Below, in pieces: positions 43,595-54,902 of a DNA stretch of 64,000 nucleotides. How positions within the stretch are numbered: the stretch's first letter is position 1; every line of letters starts with the position of its first letter. A program made the translations under genes and the position numbers. The stretch is from Galeruca laticollis. Its lineage: Eukaryota; Arthropoda; Insecta; Coleoptera; Chrysomelidae. The stretch covers positions 109,436,183 to 109,500,182 of the forward strand of contig OY998180.1 of NCBI GenBank assembly GCA_963921935.1, given 5' to 3'. The notes under the pieces were generated by a model, which was not told the origin of the DNA, searched no databases, and was given only the letters and a program-made list of their open reading frames with translations.

Positions 43595-46500
43595 CTAATT
43601 TTCAAAATTGTCAGTCCACCGTAATTCCGTACTTCTTGGCGACGTCTTCAGCTCCCTGTCAGTATCTTCGCCGCAAAAGAAATCGTCATCGAAAGGATCG
43701 TCTTCTCTGGCGAAGATGTTTACCGATTCGGATTTCTTCAGATTAACGTCCGTTCTCAAACCGGAAGAGAATCTGCTTTTCGATAGTATCTTCTTACGAC
43801 CGTTCGATGCGTTCTCGAAATTACTGGCGCTGAATTCGTCCTCATCCTCGCGATCTGCTTCTTCTTTTATACTGGATATGTTATCGTCCAGATCGACTTT
43901 TTCTGTCGGTGAGAAATCGTCTTCAAAGTGTGATTTTGATTTTTGATAACGTGGAGATAGTTTCGTGGATGGTCTAGGTCTATCGCGAACGCTAAAATAA
44001 CGTACAAATTCAATTTTCAATATAGTCTTTTTCGGCGTTTTCGTATAAAAAAGCTAAAATGTACTTTACAAATAGTACTTACCTTTCCAATGGTAGAGAT
44101 TTCTCAAAATCATTTTCAAAATCAATTTTCGATGTCAACTTGGTCGTTATGATTGGACTAGGTTCTGGAGAAACAAAATCGTTTTCGAAAACGAGCTTCC
44201 CGCGGCTGCTGAATTTCCTCGGAAAAGTACCGGGCTTACTTTCCTCCGTTTTGGGACTTTCCTTTGCCTTTTTTCGGGAAAGAGTCGATGGTTTCTTGCT
44301 AGAATCTAATTTAAATTCGGACTGAATCTTTTTAAGAATAAGTGGGTCTTCGGGAAATTTATATCGGTGTGTATTTTTAATCGATGGTCCCGTGTCGGGT
44401 TTATGTCTATGCGGCGGTTCAGTATATTGAGAATCTCTGCTACGAGATCTTCTACTAGGTTTGTATCGTCTATCCCGTTCACCATCACTACCTCCTACAA
44501 TAAATATAACAATAATTAAAATAATACAGTTTGAATGGAGATAAATGGGGAATATAGAGGTTGGAGTGAGATATTGAGTGGTGAGAGATGCAGCATGATG
44601 TAGAGATGTGGAGTGAGATATAGAGGGATGAAAGGGAATGGAAAGAGAAGTAGAAGCATGGATAGGAATGGAGTGACATGTATAGGAATGAAAAAAGATG
44701 TAGACGGATGGAGAAAGGTGGATACGGACGGGGAGGAATTGGAGAGTGATGAAAAGGGGCGGAAAGAAATGTAGAGGGATCGAGCGGGTGGAGAGATATG
44801 GTGAGGCATGGCGAGAGATTGAGTATGATATAGAGCGATGGAAAGGAACGGAGAGAGATGGAGAGTAGGGTGATGCTCATATGAGCAAAAAAACATTTTT
44901 CCAATATTTGTTTGGGGCCCCATTTTATTTTATTCTAACCCTTAAAATATGTTTTCAGTGATTTTTTGGTAATTTTTATTAGAATTTTAGGGGTCGCTAC
45001 AAAGACTTAAAGTTGAAAACTATTTGAAAAAATCCATAAAATCAGAGTTTGTAACAGAGAAAGTTTTTTTTACTGTTTAAAATCAAACTTATCTCAACAT
45101 ACCTCTTTTATTTGTCTTTTTCCTACTCACTATTGTGGCAGGAACGTGAAACTAAATATTTACAATAAATCAAACTCATAGCAATTCATCTATCACACAA
45201 TTAGTAAACCTGCAACACCAGTTAAAGCATTGTACAACATACACAACTGAACACTAGAAACTCAACTGAAAGAGTAACAGTGACATTGCAGTAGGTCGTG
45301 GGCGTGGGAACTGGGACGCAGCGTGTCACGACATGAAATACATGAAATTGAAGTGCAGGCAGTGACAAGCTTCCTCTCTCTACTCCCCTCATCCCCCACC
45401 CCAGCGTTCACTGCTGTCTTGCAGCATTTATTGTCTTGCTCTTTGTTATTTGATTACTTACAATATACTTAAGAATTTGTGAATTAAAAACGTGTGCACA
45501 TGAAAATTTTTGAATTTTTAAGATTTGTGCCTTAAAAAAATTATTTTATAAAGATTAACCCAAGGTATATACCCTTAAAAGGGTTAAAAATTTTAAAATT
45601 TTTGTGGAATGTTTATTTTATGTGATTGAACAAAATGAGAAGGTGCCCAATTATAAAATCCCAAGAATATTTTTAAGCATCACCCTAATTGAGAAACATA
45701 TATAGGAATGGGGAGTGATGGGAAGGAATTTGAGAGAGATGGAAAGTGATATAGGGCGGGATGTAGAGAGGTGTAGGGGGTTGGAGAGACATGTAGAGGA
45801 ATGGGGAGGCATGGAAAAGAATTGGTGAGAGATAGAGTATGATATAGAGCAATGGAAGGGGATGGAGAGAGATATAGAGGGATGGTGAAAGATGGAGTGT
45901 GATATAGAGCGATGGAAAGGGGCGGAAAGAGATGTAGAGACGTATAGAGAAACGGAGAGCGATGGAGATGGATGAGAAGGAATTTGAGAGGCGTAGAAGG
46001 GGATGAAGAGAGATGGAAGGGTAAGGAGAGAGATGTAAAGGGTTGGAGAAACATGTATAGGAATGGGGAGAGGTGGGAAGGAATTGGAGGGAGATTGAGA
46101 GTGATATATAATGATGAAAGGGGATGGAGAGAGATTTAGAGGCTTGGTAAGAGATCGAGTATGATATAGAGCGATGTAAGGGGATGGATAGAGATGGAAA
46201 GGGACGGAGGGAAATGTAGAGGGATGGAGAGACATGTAGAGATATGGGGAGTGTTGGAGAGAGATGTCGACGAATGGAATTGGAGGAGCTATGGAGAGGG
46301 ACGGAGAGACATAAAGGAATTGGGAGAGGAGAGAGAGATAAAGAGGGATGAGAAGGACTGGAGAGATATGGAGTGTGATATAGAGGGTTGGGAAGGAATT
46401 TGAGAGATGGAGAGTGATTTAAAATGATGGAAAGGGGCGTAGAGGGATGGAGAGACATGTAGAGGAATGGGGAGAGAGATAAAAAGTGATGGGAAGGAAT

Positions 46501-49500
46501 TGGAGAGATATGGAGTGAGATATAGAGCGATGGAAGGGAATGGAGAGATGTGGAGGCTTGGTGTAAGATGGAGTGTGGTATAAAGCGATGGAAGGAATGG
46601 GGAGAGATATAGAGGATTGGAGAGACATGTAGATGAATGGCGAGGGATGAAGAGGAATGGGAAATAGCAGGAGAGTGATATAGAGCGATGGAGAGTAACA
46701 TAGAGGGATAGGAGGGGATGTAGAGTGATAGGGAGGGATGGGGAGGTATTGAGAAAAATGTAGGAGAGAAATGTAGGGGGATCGAAACGGATGAATGTGT
46801 ATGATGTAGAGGGACGGAGATAAATGTAGAGGAATGGAGTGAGAAGTAAAGGGATTGACAGATATGGGGAAGGTTGGCTAGATTTGGAGAGAAATGAAGA
46901 AAGATGAGGTGGTTTGTAGACAAATGGAGATAGGAAATTGAGAGACATATTGAGAGAAACGGAGGGGAATCTTGATATATTTACCTGCTGCAAGGTAATG
47001 TCTAGATTTTATCTCTCCCGTTTTTCTGTCCATTTCTGATGCACTACTAGGTCGTTGTTTCCAATTTCTCTTAGAGCTAGTAACAAAATGAGGTGAATCT
47101 TCGAGATCGTTTGAATATTCATCTTCCCATGGAGATTCCTGCGATTCCCTACTATAGTATCTCTCATCAGTCTTATGATCACGCCATCTACCGTATCGCG
47201 GCTTTTCTATATAGAACAATCAAAATTCAAAATATGAAGAAACATAGGAATTCAATATTTTACCTTGACCTGTTTGGTCCCAATCAGGACAACACCAACG
47301 ATCTCTGGGATCCCGTCTCCTTCTATGTCTTCTATCTTCACTTCTCTCGTCGCACCATCTATCGCTGTCATGTTCTCTGCTACCGACACTATGTCTACTC
47401 TCTCTGTCGGTTTCTCGCGAACCGTGTCTCTCCCAATGTCTAGAAGAATTATCATCTTCGTACCTAATTGAAAAAACATAAAATAAACACTAAAAAATAC
47501 GTTTAGAAAGATAATTACTCACTCATAATCGTCGTCTTCGTCCCAACTATCGGTAACTCTCCTGTCTCTCCTTCTTTCGAAAGAATGAGTTCTAGGATGT
47601 CTGTAAACAGTTCGAGGATCCCTCATCTCCCGAATATCACGCCTGTGCGGTTCTTCCTCCCACGGACTGACGTCTCTGGAGCTGGAAGAATGCCCACCGG
47701 CTGCTTGATTGCCGTGTTGCCAGTTACTTTGCTGACGACGTCTTCTCGGTCGATCGTAACACTCGTAATATTCTTCGTCGTAGCTGTCGGTTGAACGACG
47801 ATTCGCGCGATAACGAGCTAAAAAATACATCAGATTAAATGAGAAGAAGAGAAAATATATCCATCACCACCAAAGATGAAGATTTTATACCTGGTATAAA
47901 TAAATTATGATTTTGTTTACCTTCTGGTTCTGCGGTTGTATCCCACCACCCATCTTGGTCCCTTCTCTTTCTGGGAAACTGTTCGGTTCCACTACCGGAA
48001 TCTTTACTTATCCATCCTGGCGGCGAAGCTCCTCCAAATTCTTTGGAATCACTGGACCAAGGAGAAACTCCTTCTTCACTTTGTACTGCCTGCTTTTCTT
48101 TTACAGATTCTAAGTGACCCGATTCTTGGTCGAATATCGCCCAAGATTCAGCTAGAAATTTTAGAATTAACAGTGTTAAATATCATGTAGGTACAGTAAT
48201 TGGAAAACATTTTTTTAAATATTTTACCAGCTAATCTGTTTTTAAAGGAAAAATATTGAATGCTCTACAAACTCAGTAAAATTTAAATACACTTCTCGCA
48301 AAAATTAACGCACCGCACTTTGTAACGAATATAATCACTCTGTATAATATTTCAACATTCCATGAAATACATTAAATCGAAACAACAGGTGATCAAAACT
48401 GAACGTTACAATTCAATGTTAGGTGTATTTATATAAAATAATATCAACATAGACTTTAAGATCATAACGTGTCACGAAGAAATATTGCGTACGGTCAAGA
48501 AATACTATATATTTAATAGACACGGCTTCGAAATACATACTCATACGACTTTAGAAAGAGTAACAACTTATAATTACCTAGGAAGTATTATAACAGAAGA
48601 AAGGAAAATAGATGCAGAACTTAATAACGGGGCAAATAAATCAACAAGATTATATTATTCCTTAAATCGAACAATATTAAGCCATAAACACATTTTATAT
48701 GGACACAAAGCTGGAAATCTATAACAAACTGACAGTACCAACTATAACTTATGCTAGCGAAAACTGGGTACTGCAGAAAAAGCAGGACACAAAAATAAAT
48801 GCAATGGAAATGAAACATATAAGGAAAATAGTAGGTAAAACAAAATGGAACAAAGTAAGGAATGAAGATATCAGAAACATAACTAATAAAGAACCAATAG
48901 TAACAAAGAATTAAATTGGTTTGGACGCCTAGTAAGAATGAAAAAAGATAGAATAGCGAGAAAAGTTTTGGAAATATGAAAATCAAGAAAAAGACAAAAA
49001 GGAAGACTCGGGAGGAAATGGATAGAGCAGATTGAATAAATTGGAAAAAATAAAGGAAAAATATTAGGACAGATGAGAGCATTGGCCAAGGGCAGAAAAG
49101 AATGGAAAAAATGGGTACAGAAAGAACTCCAATCCGACGCCTGAAAAAGGCAAAAGGATATGAGAAAGAAGAGAATTATTTTTAGGATGCCTTTTAATTA
49201 TTTTCTACCCCTATCATAACAAATCGTCCCCTGAACAAGGATTATAAGTAACTAAATGGTGACTCACCTGTAGCATCTGTCATCTTTTTCCCAATGTCTG
49301 AATTACTGGCCGTATTGTCAATTTCAGGAGAGCTTCCGCTGATAACATCCGATAAAGAACCGGATGTTAAGCGGATATTACCCTGTACAATTTCTGTTAT
49401 AGCATTTGGTACTGGACTTTTAATGATACTGGATTTAACCGGCGACTTTAGAGCCTGTTTCACAGAAGATATCACCTCGTCGTTTTTAACCTCGGGGGGT

Positions 49501-51538
49501 GTTATATATTCTATAATATTGGATTTAACTGGTGACACTGTTTCTTTCTCGTTTATTTCTTTGTGTAATTTATTTTCTTCGTTAATTATATTTAGGGTTT
49601 CTGTATTATTGATATTTTCGTTATTCAATATATTTTCTTCTTCGGTTATTTCAAGATCTTCGTTTTTGTTTATTTCTTCTTTATGTTCTGTCTGTTTTAA
49701 TTCACTCTCGACGATTTCTCTTAGAGCGGCGTACCGATCGGCGCTTTTGGAAGGTGGTTCTTCGTTCAATGGTTTCAAATCTAAATTCACGTTACTATTT
49801 ATGGAATTCTCTAGCTTTTCTTTTTCTTCTAAAATTTCTTCGGGTTCCGAATCTATTTTAGTTTGTTTGATTTCCTCTTGCATCAATTCTCTGAATACTG
49901 CGTATCGGTCGTACGTGGGATCGGTAGGATTCGAATTTGCTAAATTTGTTGTGAAATCCGGTTTGAAATTGGAAAAATCGGCAAAATTATTAGAATAGCC
50001 AACGTCAGTTTCTGTTTTGGTGGTTGGAGGCACTACGCTATTGTTAGACTTGATAAAGTTCGATAAAAAATTTGTTAATTGCACCAAGGTCATATTGCTC
50101 AGCTGAGTAGCTGGTATTTTGAGTTTCTGCGCTAATTCGTTCAAACCGCTCAAAGTCAGTTGACTCAAAGTGATATCTAATCCTTCCAGAGATGGATTCT
50201 CCTTTTTTGTATCAAAAAATGATGAAATATTCACCTGCAACAAACAGAAACAAACTTGGAAAAGTGCTTGAACGCATTAACTTCAATAAAAACGCAACAA
50301 AGCTAAATCCACGAAAGTAAATAGCTCTCAAATAATCTCGTGTATTATGAGATATTAAAGTTCAAAGGTCATAAAAATCAGTTTTTCGTAAATATCTCGC
50401 TTCCTATGCGTCCAATCGTATTTCCATTTATTATGAAAGTTGTAGACTATTAAATTCTACATAATTTTTGTTGGAAACATTTTTTATACGGCTCACCGTT
50501 TTTGAGATACAACGCGGAGAGCCGTATATTATGACAGCGAAATGTCAAGCGGTGCGCGCTCTCCACGCTGTATCTCAAAAACGGCGAGCTGTATAAAAAA
50601 AGTTTCAAACAAAAATTATGTAAAACTTAATGATCTACGGTTTTCATACTGGAAGGAAACACGACTGGACGCATAGGAAGCGAGATATTTATCGGATTTT
50701 CGAAAATTTCAGAAATATCCGGAAAGTTATTCAAACATTCCACGATTTTACGTACACACTACCTCATTACTTTCAACACCGGTATTTTTTACACCCTTAC
50801 ATCTATCAACACACCATAGTGCATGATGCAAAGCTTGTGGTTACAACCGCATACAAACACTATTCGCTTGTGACGCCTTGTAACGGTAGATCTACAATTT
50901 CTAGGCTTTTCTCAAATCAACTTTTGTGCTAAAAACTTTTCCCCCGAAGATGTGCTATAAATAGTCCCTGAGAGCCTAATTGGGACACCCGGGTATATCG
51001 CATGTGACCTATACGCTTGGCAAGTAACTCGAGTAGCGCCACGTAGCGTCTAGCAGCGGTAATAGTAGGATGACAGTCGTTGTATTGAAAACATTGGTGA
51101 ATATAATGGAGTCCACAAAAATTTTATTAAAAACGCGAAAAAAACGGTCAAATCGAAATTGTTGTGTAGTGAATTGTTATAATACGAAAAAAAAAATTTC
51201 GATCTTCATTTTTACACTTTTCCTAACCGCTCATGGGAGAGGGAACGAAAAATGCAGTGGATAAAAGCGGTGCGTCGGAAGATGTAAGTATGCTTAATAT
51301 ATATTAATGTTTGAAAAACTCATTTATTTAAAATTCTAAAACAATAGTTTATTATGTGCAAAAATATTACGTTTATTTCTGATAAGAAATTTTTGAAAAA
51401 ATAACGACATACTTTTATTTAGGCCTGACGGTAAATCATGGAATCCGACAGCACACACAAGAATTTGTAGTGCTCATTTTTGTGGAGGCAAAAAATCAAA
51501 TCACCCTTCAGACAAATCATGTAATCCAACAATATTTC

Positions 51539-51579
<41 letters not shown>

Positions 51580-54500
51580 TCACAAAAGTCATCAAGTTTT
51601 GATAGGATCAAAAGACTACTCAGCCGCCAAAATAAAACCACTACGATAAATTCAGATATGTCAATGGACAGTGCAAATATTACTCCAAATATATCAATGG
51701 ATATAGATGAATTAATTTTAAATGTAATTGTTACTTTTTATAATAGATGCATATAACAACATCATCATTTGTATTATAACTTTCATGCCAAAAATAGGGA
51801 AAAAAGATGGGACTGATCCCCGATCTTTTAGACCCATCTGTCTAACATCGTTCCTACTCAAAACGATGGTGAAAGTAGTGGATAACTACATAAGAACAGA
51901 GAATCTTGAGAATATACCACTTCATAAATGTCAGCATGCCTACAAATCGGGTCGATCAACTGAGACGGCTCTGTATCAGCTGACCGAAGTCATCCAGGCT
52001 ATGCTGATGACTGATGACATAGTTCTAATAGTCAGAGGCAAGTTCGAGATCACCTTGTGTGATTTATTACAAAAGGGCCTCAGAATCATTCAGCAATGGT
52101 GCTTGTCAGTGGGGCTAAACATTAACCCAAACAAGACCATAGTAATTCCATTTACCGGAAAAGAACACTCCCAGCCATGAAACCCATATACTTAAACGGG
52201 GAAATCATAGAATGGAAATCAGAGGTTAAATATCTAGGGATAACCCTAGACAGTAAGCTTCTGTGGAATAAGCATGTTGAAATAACTGATAGTAAAGCAA
52301 TAAGAGCTTTGATGGCGTGCAGAAATCTAGCTGGTAAGAGGTGGGGCTGTAACCCAAAAATACTGCGATGGATGTACGCCATGATTGTGAGACCGGCAAT
52401 TACGTATGGGGCAATAGTTTGGCATACAAAAGCAAGTATGTACAGCACGAGGAAGACCCTCGACAAAGTTCAAAGGCTTGCCTGTGTGTGCATCACTGGA
52501 GCTATGAGTACGTGACCAACTAGGGCACTTGAGATTATTACAGATCTCACACCTCTACATCTGCTGATAGAAAGATCTGCCCAATAGGCAATTCTTAGAA
52601 TATCTAAGGAAGGTTCAGGCAATGAGAGTATTAAAAATCAGGGAGCCTGGTCCACTCTTACAAAATACATCTCATCAGCGAAAAGTAAGTATCGAAAAGA
52701 ATTTCACTACGATGCTAAATACGAGGAGACTGGAAAAAGGAATACACCACCCAAACTCTCAAAGAAAACACCATTAGATGGTATACGGATGGTTAAAAAA
52801 CGACCACTGGGGCAGGCGCTGGAGTATTTGGGCCTGGCACTAGATACTCATTATCGTTAGGCTCCTTCCCGAGCGTCTTTCAGGTAGAAATACTTGCGAT
52901 TGGAAGATGCGTGGAAATGAACCTAGAAAGAAACTATCAGAAATATGATATATCGATCCATTCTGATAGTCAAGCAGCTATCAAAGCATTGAGCTCCCAT
53001 GTCATTGACTCAAAGTTGGCATGGGAGTGCCGAAGAAAACTTGATAAATTAGGCAAGAATAACAGGGTCTCTTTAGTCTGGGTTCCTGGCCACTCGGGAA
53101 TCACAGGAAATGAAGAGGCCAATACACTTGCCAGAAAAGGAGTACAAACGCCCTTTATTAGTGCGTAGCCTTTCTGTAGTCTTGGAAAATGCTCCTATAA
53201 GAAAGAGTTTCGGAAGAAGGAGGAAACCGAAAGAGAAGCACTCTAACGGTGCCTTCCCGGGTTGGAACATTCCAAAAAGTTCCTAAGGAACTTTGACACT
53301 GCTAGAGCCAAAAAATATTTGGACCTCAGTAAAAATAAGCTACATCTTCTCACGGGCTTTCTAACAGGACACTGCCGCCTTAGGAAGCACCTAATGAGAA
53401 TAGGTCTAGCAGAGATTGACGAGTGTAGATTCTGTGGGGAGGAGGATGACACTCTGGATCACCTAGTTCTGGATTGCCTCGCCATTGCAAGCCAACGCAA
53501 GAAATGCTTCGGACAAGAAACTTGTAAGAGTGAGGATATAACCTCGTTGAAGCCGTTCCAAATACTAGAGCTCATTAGAACCCTGGAACTGGAAGGCGAG
53601 CTGTAGTAGTAGCGAGAACAACTCTGATAGGAGGGGGCACAATAAACCTTAGGTTAAAATTTAATCTAACCTAATCTGTATTATAAACATAATAAAATCA
53701 TGTAACAACATTATAACTTACATTAATTTTTTTTTAAATAAGTGTAAAACATTTTTGTTGATAAAACCATGTAACATCAACAGCACAAACGATCCGCCCA
53801 TTTACATGATATATCTATAAAGTAACCATAAATTATTGAAAACTCATTTATAACGATTCAAGCCAACTAATAAGATACATAACATACATAACATAAGTTA
53901 CATACATAAAAATTTATCAAATACTTACCGTCAGAATGGGTAAATAAACATTTTCATTCTTTTTTGTGCTTGTAACACCAGGAGTTTCTCTAAGCAAGGA
54001 TCCATCGATTTTACGATCATTGACATCAACAATTTCACGTACAGTGCTTACATGAAAACTTTTCAATAATTTGCTACCTTTAGTAATGCTCTTTTTACGA
54101 AAATTTCGTAAATCAGCTACTTGAAATCTGTTCGTAATAATAAGACTCATTATTATGTTGTATTATACTTTTCAATTTCAAAGATATAACCCTCCAAATC
54201 AACGCTTCCGTTTCACCCGAGAATTTAATAAAACATCCACGAGGCGGCGCGCACATCGCCGACTCGAGATACTTACCAAGCGTATAAATTGGGCCAAACT
54301 AAAAGCTGTATCATAGTTTAGATTTCAATGTACAAATTAATAAATTTTAAAGATTAGTTTTTTTGACATTTGACAGCCATATTCCAGTGATTAAAAACTG
54401 CCGCGCCCGTGACTAATAATAATTAATCACTGCTGTATAATGTAAATTATTGTAATTAATAAAATGTACCATTAATATATGTACAAAATATTGTGTAATT

Positions 54501-54693
54501 ACCTGAGCATTTGTTTTTGTACTTTTCTGAGGTGGTGGTAACAATATCCCGGATGATTTTTCCGGTACTGTAATCGGTGTTAAATAATCTTCGGCGCTGG
54601 CTGACAGGAACTGTTTTCTCGGTCTTTCGGGAGCTTCCATTTCGAATTTCGTTTTGCGAGCCGGTACAGGAAGCGGAGGACTTCTTTCTATGC
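43595..54693 (-). CDS. Multi-exon host gene, long disordered protein; function unassigned (endocytic-adaptor-like guess)
   Basis: Exons found by GT..AG borders and phase: 54693-54503, 50234-49268, 48151-47921, 47817-47523, 47463-47264, 47206-46985, 44494-44083, 43991-43595, plus an alternative first exon 54150-53929. The last seven sum to 908 codons including the stop. Visible: LDITLSQLTLSGLNELAQKL (helical), two related repeats DRYAVFRELMQEEIKQT and DRYAALREIVESELKQT, PWSSDSKEFGGASPPGW, Arg/Asp-rich parts, SSASEMDRKTGEIKSRHY, two FENDF repeats, and NIFAREDDPFDDDFF near the end. DPF and WxxF-like motifs suggest an AP2/clathrin-binding adaptor; Disabled is a candidate I cannot confirm. The 5' exons lie beyond 54693. 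Confidence 0.7.
44540..44866. repeat. Purine-rich minisatellite, left block
   Basis: Plus strand is almost all G, A and T in words such as GGATGGAGAGA and GATGTAGAGGGATGG. It is the same repeat family as 45687-46975, separated by an inserted element. It lies inside the intron between exons 47206-46985 and 44494-44083. Confidence 0.8.
44867..45686. mobile_element. Non-autonomous DNA element with 11 bp terminal inverted repeats, 820 bp
   Basis: Left end AGGGTGATGCT (44867-44877) is matched by AGCATCACCCT at the right end (45676-45686). TA is present at both borders (44866-44867 and 45686-45687), so a TA duplication is possible. The element interrupts the purine-rich minisatellite. No coding frame of note. 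Confidence 0.65.
45687..46975. repeat. Purine-rich minisatellite, main block (about 1.3 kb)
   Basis: Degenerate tandem words GAGAGATGTAGAGGGATGG and GGAGAGACATGTAGAGG, with a variable unit of roughly 25-30 bp or multiples. It ends within about 10 bp of the 3' splice region of exon 47206-46985. The transcribed strand is strongly C/U-rich. All three minus-strand frames stay open for long stretches, giving Ser/Pro/His/Leu-rich chance ORFs of up to 412 codons. Confidence 0.85.
48485..49143 (+). pseudogene. RTE-like RT C-terminal fragment in a host intron
   Basis: YNYLGSIITEERKIDAELNN, then (frame change) LTVPTITYASENWVLQKKQD, NAMEMKHIRKIVGKTKWNK and LNWFGRLVRMKKDRIARKVL, ending RKEWKKWVQKELQSDA with a TGA near 49143. 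This is the RT thumb and C-terminal part of an RTE-like LINE. It lies antisense in the intron between exons 50234-49268 and 48151-47921. Confidence 0.7.
50380..50704. repeat. Foldback element, 325 bp, arms of about 140 bp
   Basis: Left arm 50380-50522 and right arm 50558-50704 are inverted repeats. They share ATATCTCGCTTCCTATGCGT / ACGCATAGGAAGCGAGATAT, TTTTTGAGATACA / TGTATCTCAAAAA and ATAATTTTTGTT / AACAAAAATTAT. Loop about 35 bp. No coding capacity. Confidence 0.8.
50880..50995. repeat. Relic of a mariner-like long terminal repeat
   Basis: The interval ends ATTGGGACACCCGGGTA. It parallels the right arm of the element at 54903-57659 through AATTTCTAGG, CTTTTGT, CCC.AAG, TGTGCTAT, GAGAGCC and the terminal TTGGGACAC. 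A TA follows at 50994-50995. Only one end was found. Confidence 0.5.
51085..51720 (+). pseudogene. THAP-domain fragment (transposon-derived)
   Basis: First exon: RSNRNCCVVNCYN, then after a frame change in an A-run (51186-51196) a FRSSFLHF/PLMGEGTKNAVDKS-like stretch and AVRRKM before GTAAGTATG at 51282. Second exon after TTTATTTAG (about 51423): PDGKSWNPTAHTRICSAHFC, then GGKKSNHPSDKSCNPTIFPD. This is the C2CH THAP zinc finger (C-x4-C ... W ... C-x2-H). A (TA)n tract at 51542-51576 follows, then a short Ser-rich tail cut by a LINE at 51780. No transposase body remains. It lies antisense inside the host gene. Confidence 0.65.
51542..51576. repeat. (TA)n microsatellite
   Basis: Seventeen uninterrupted TA units within the THAP fragment. 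Confidence 0.95.
51780..53676 (+). mobile_element. LOA-like LINE copy 2, 5'-truncated, with TSD
   Basis: Closely matches the first copy from its RT start onward (compare 16632 onward). It is flanked by TGTATTATAA at 51770-51779 and 53677-53686, a 10 bp TSD. It contains RT, RNase H and 3' UTR but no ORF1, endonuclease or long poly(A). About 220 bp of the RT core are deleted at about 51997. It lies in an intron of the host gene, antisense. Confidence 0.8.
51787..53606 (+). pseudogene. LOA-like ORF2 copy 2: RT remnant and RNase H
   Basis: RT: PRSFRPICLTSFLLKTMVKV and CQHAYKSGRSTETALYQL run straight into LMTDDIVLIVRGKFE, so the palm motifs between are deleted and the catalytic box reads MTDD. 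Then VKYLGITLDSKLLWNKHVE and WGCNPKILRWMYAMIVRPAI. RNase H begins in broken frame near 52780 (WYTDG) and continues with ISIHSDSQAAIKALSSH and VSLVWVPGHSGITGNEEANT (52911-53168), where Asn replaces the last catalytic Asp. The C-terminal C-x2-C..H..C cluster CRFCGEEDDTLDHLVLDCLA is intact (53262-53606). Confidence 0.75.
53687..53928. other. Host intron, no element recognised
   Basis: AT-rich intron between the LOA copy 2 and the alternative first exon; only simple CATAACATA-type repetition is seen near 53875-53900. Confidence 0.4.
53929..54150 (-). CDS. Alternative first coding exon of the 43.6-54.7 kb gene
   Basis: ATG at 54150, with an in-frame TAA 15 bp upstream, then 74 codons (MSLIITNRFQVADLRNFRKK, ending YLPILT) to a good GTAAGT donor. 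It ends in phase 0, as does exon 54693-54503, and both fit the phase-0 start of the exon at 50234. The minus-strand sequence just upstream (54215-54300) is CpG-rich with a TTTATA string, like a promoter/5' UTR. Two competing first parts for one downstream body are inferred; an independent small gene is the alternative. Confidence 0.5.
54215..54300 (-). promoter_or_regulatory. Candidate internal promoter
   Basis: A local CpG-rich patch (GGCGGCGCGCACATCGCCGA on the plus strand, 54242-54261) stands out in AT-rich DNA. It lies 65-150 bp upstream of the ATG at 54150. Confidence 0.35.
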
Positions 54694-54900
54694 CTAAATT
54701 TGAAATATATAAAGGCATCATGCTTTTATAAAAATTATAGCAGAAGTATGGTGAAGAATAATAAATCTCACTCATAACTCACTTATTAGTTGATATGTTA
54801 GAAAGTGACTTTATTTTTTGAACACCCCTTGTATAAAACGTCAAAAAACTTTTCATGCCCTAAGTTATATATCGATGGTTAAGACGTGATACCTTGTATG
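54694..54900. other. Host intron with a possible mariner-end trace
   Basis: GAACACCCCTTGTATAAAAC near 54820 resembles the GGGTGTTC-type ends common among insect mariner elements. No partner end found. Confidence 0.3.
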
Positions 54901-54902
54901 TA

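Noticed and set aside
45685..46923. Long Ser/Pro/His-rich open frames on the minus strand (up to 412 codons)
   Set aside because: All three frames are open through the same purine-rich tandem repeat; it lies in an intron between phase-matched exons, so the frames are compositional artefacts.
48276..48330. CTTCTCGCAAAAATTAACGC as a transposon terminal repeat
   Set aside because: The string resembles ends of insect Tc1/mariner elements, but no inverted partner or TSD was found.
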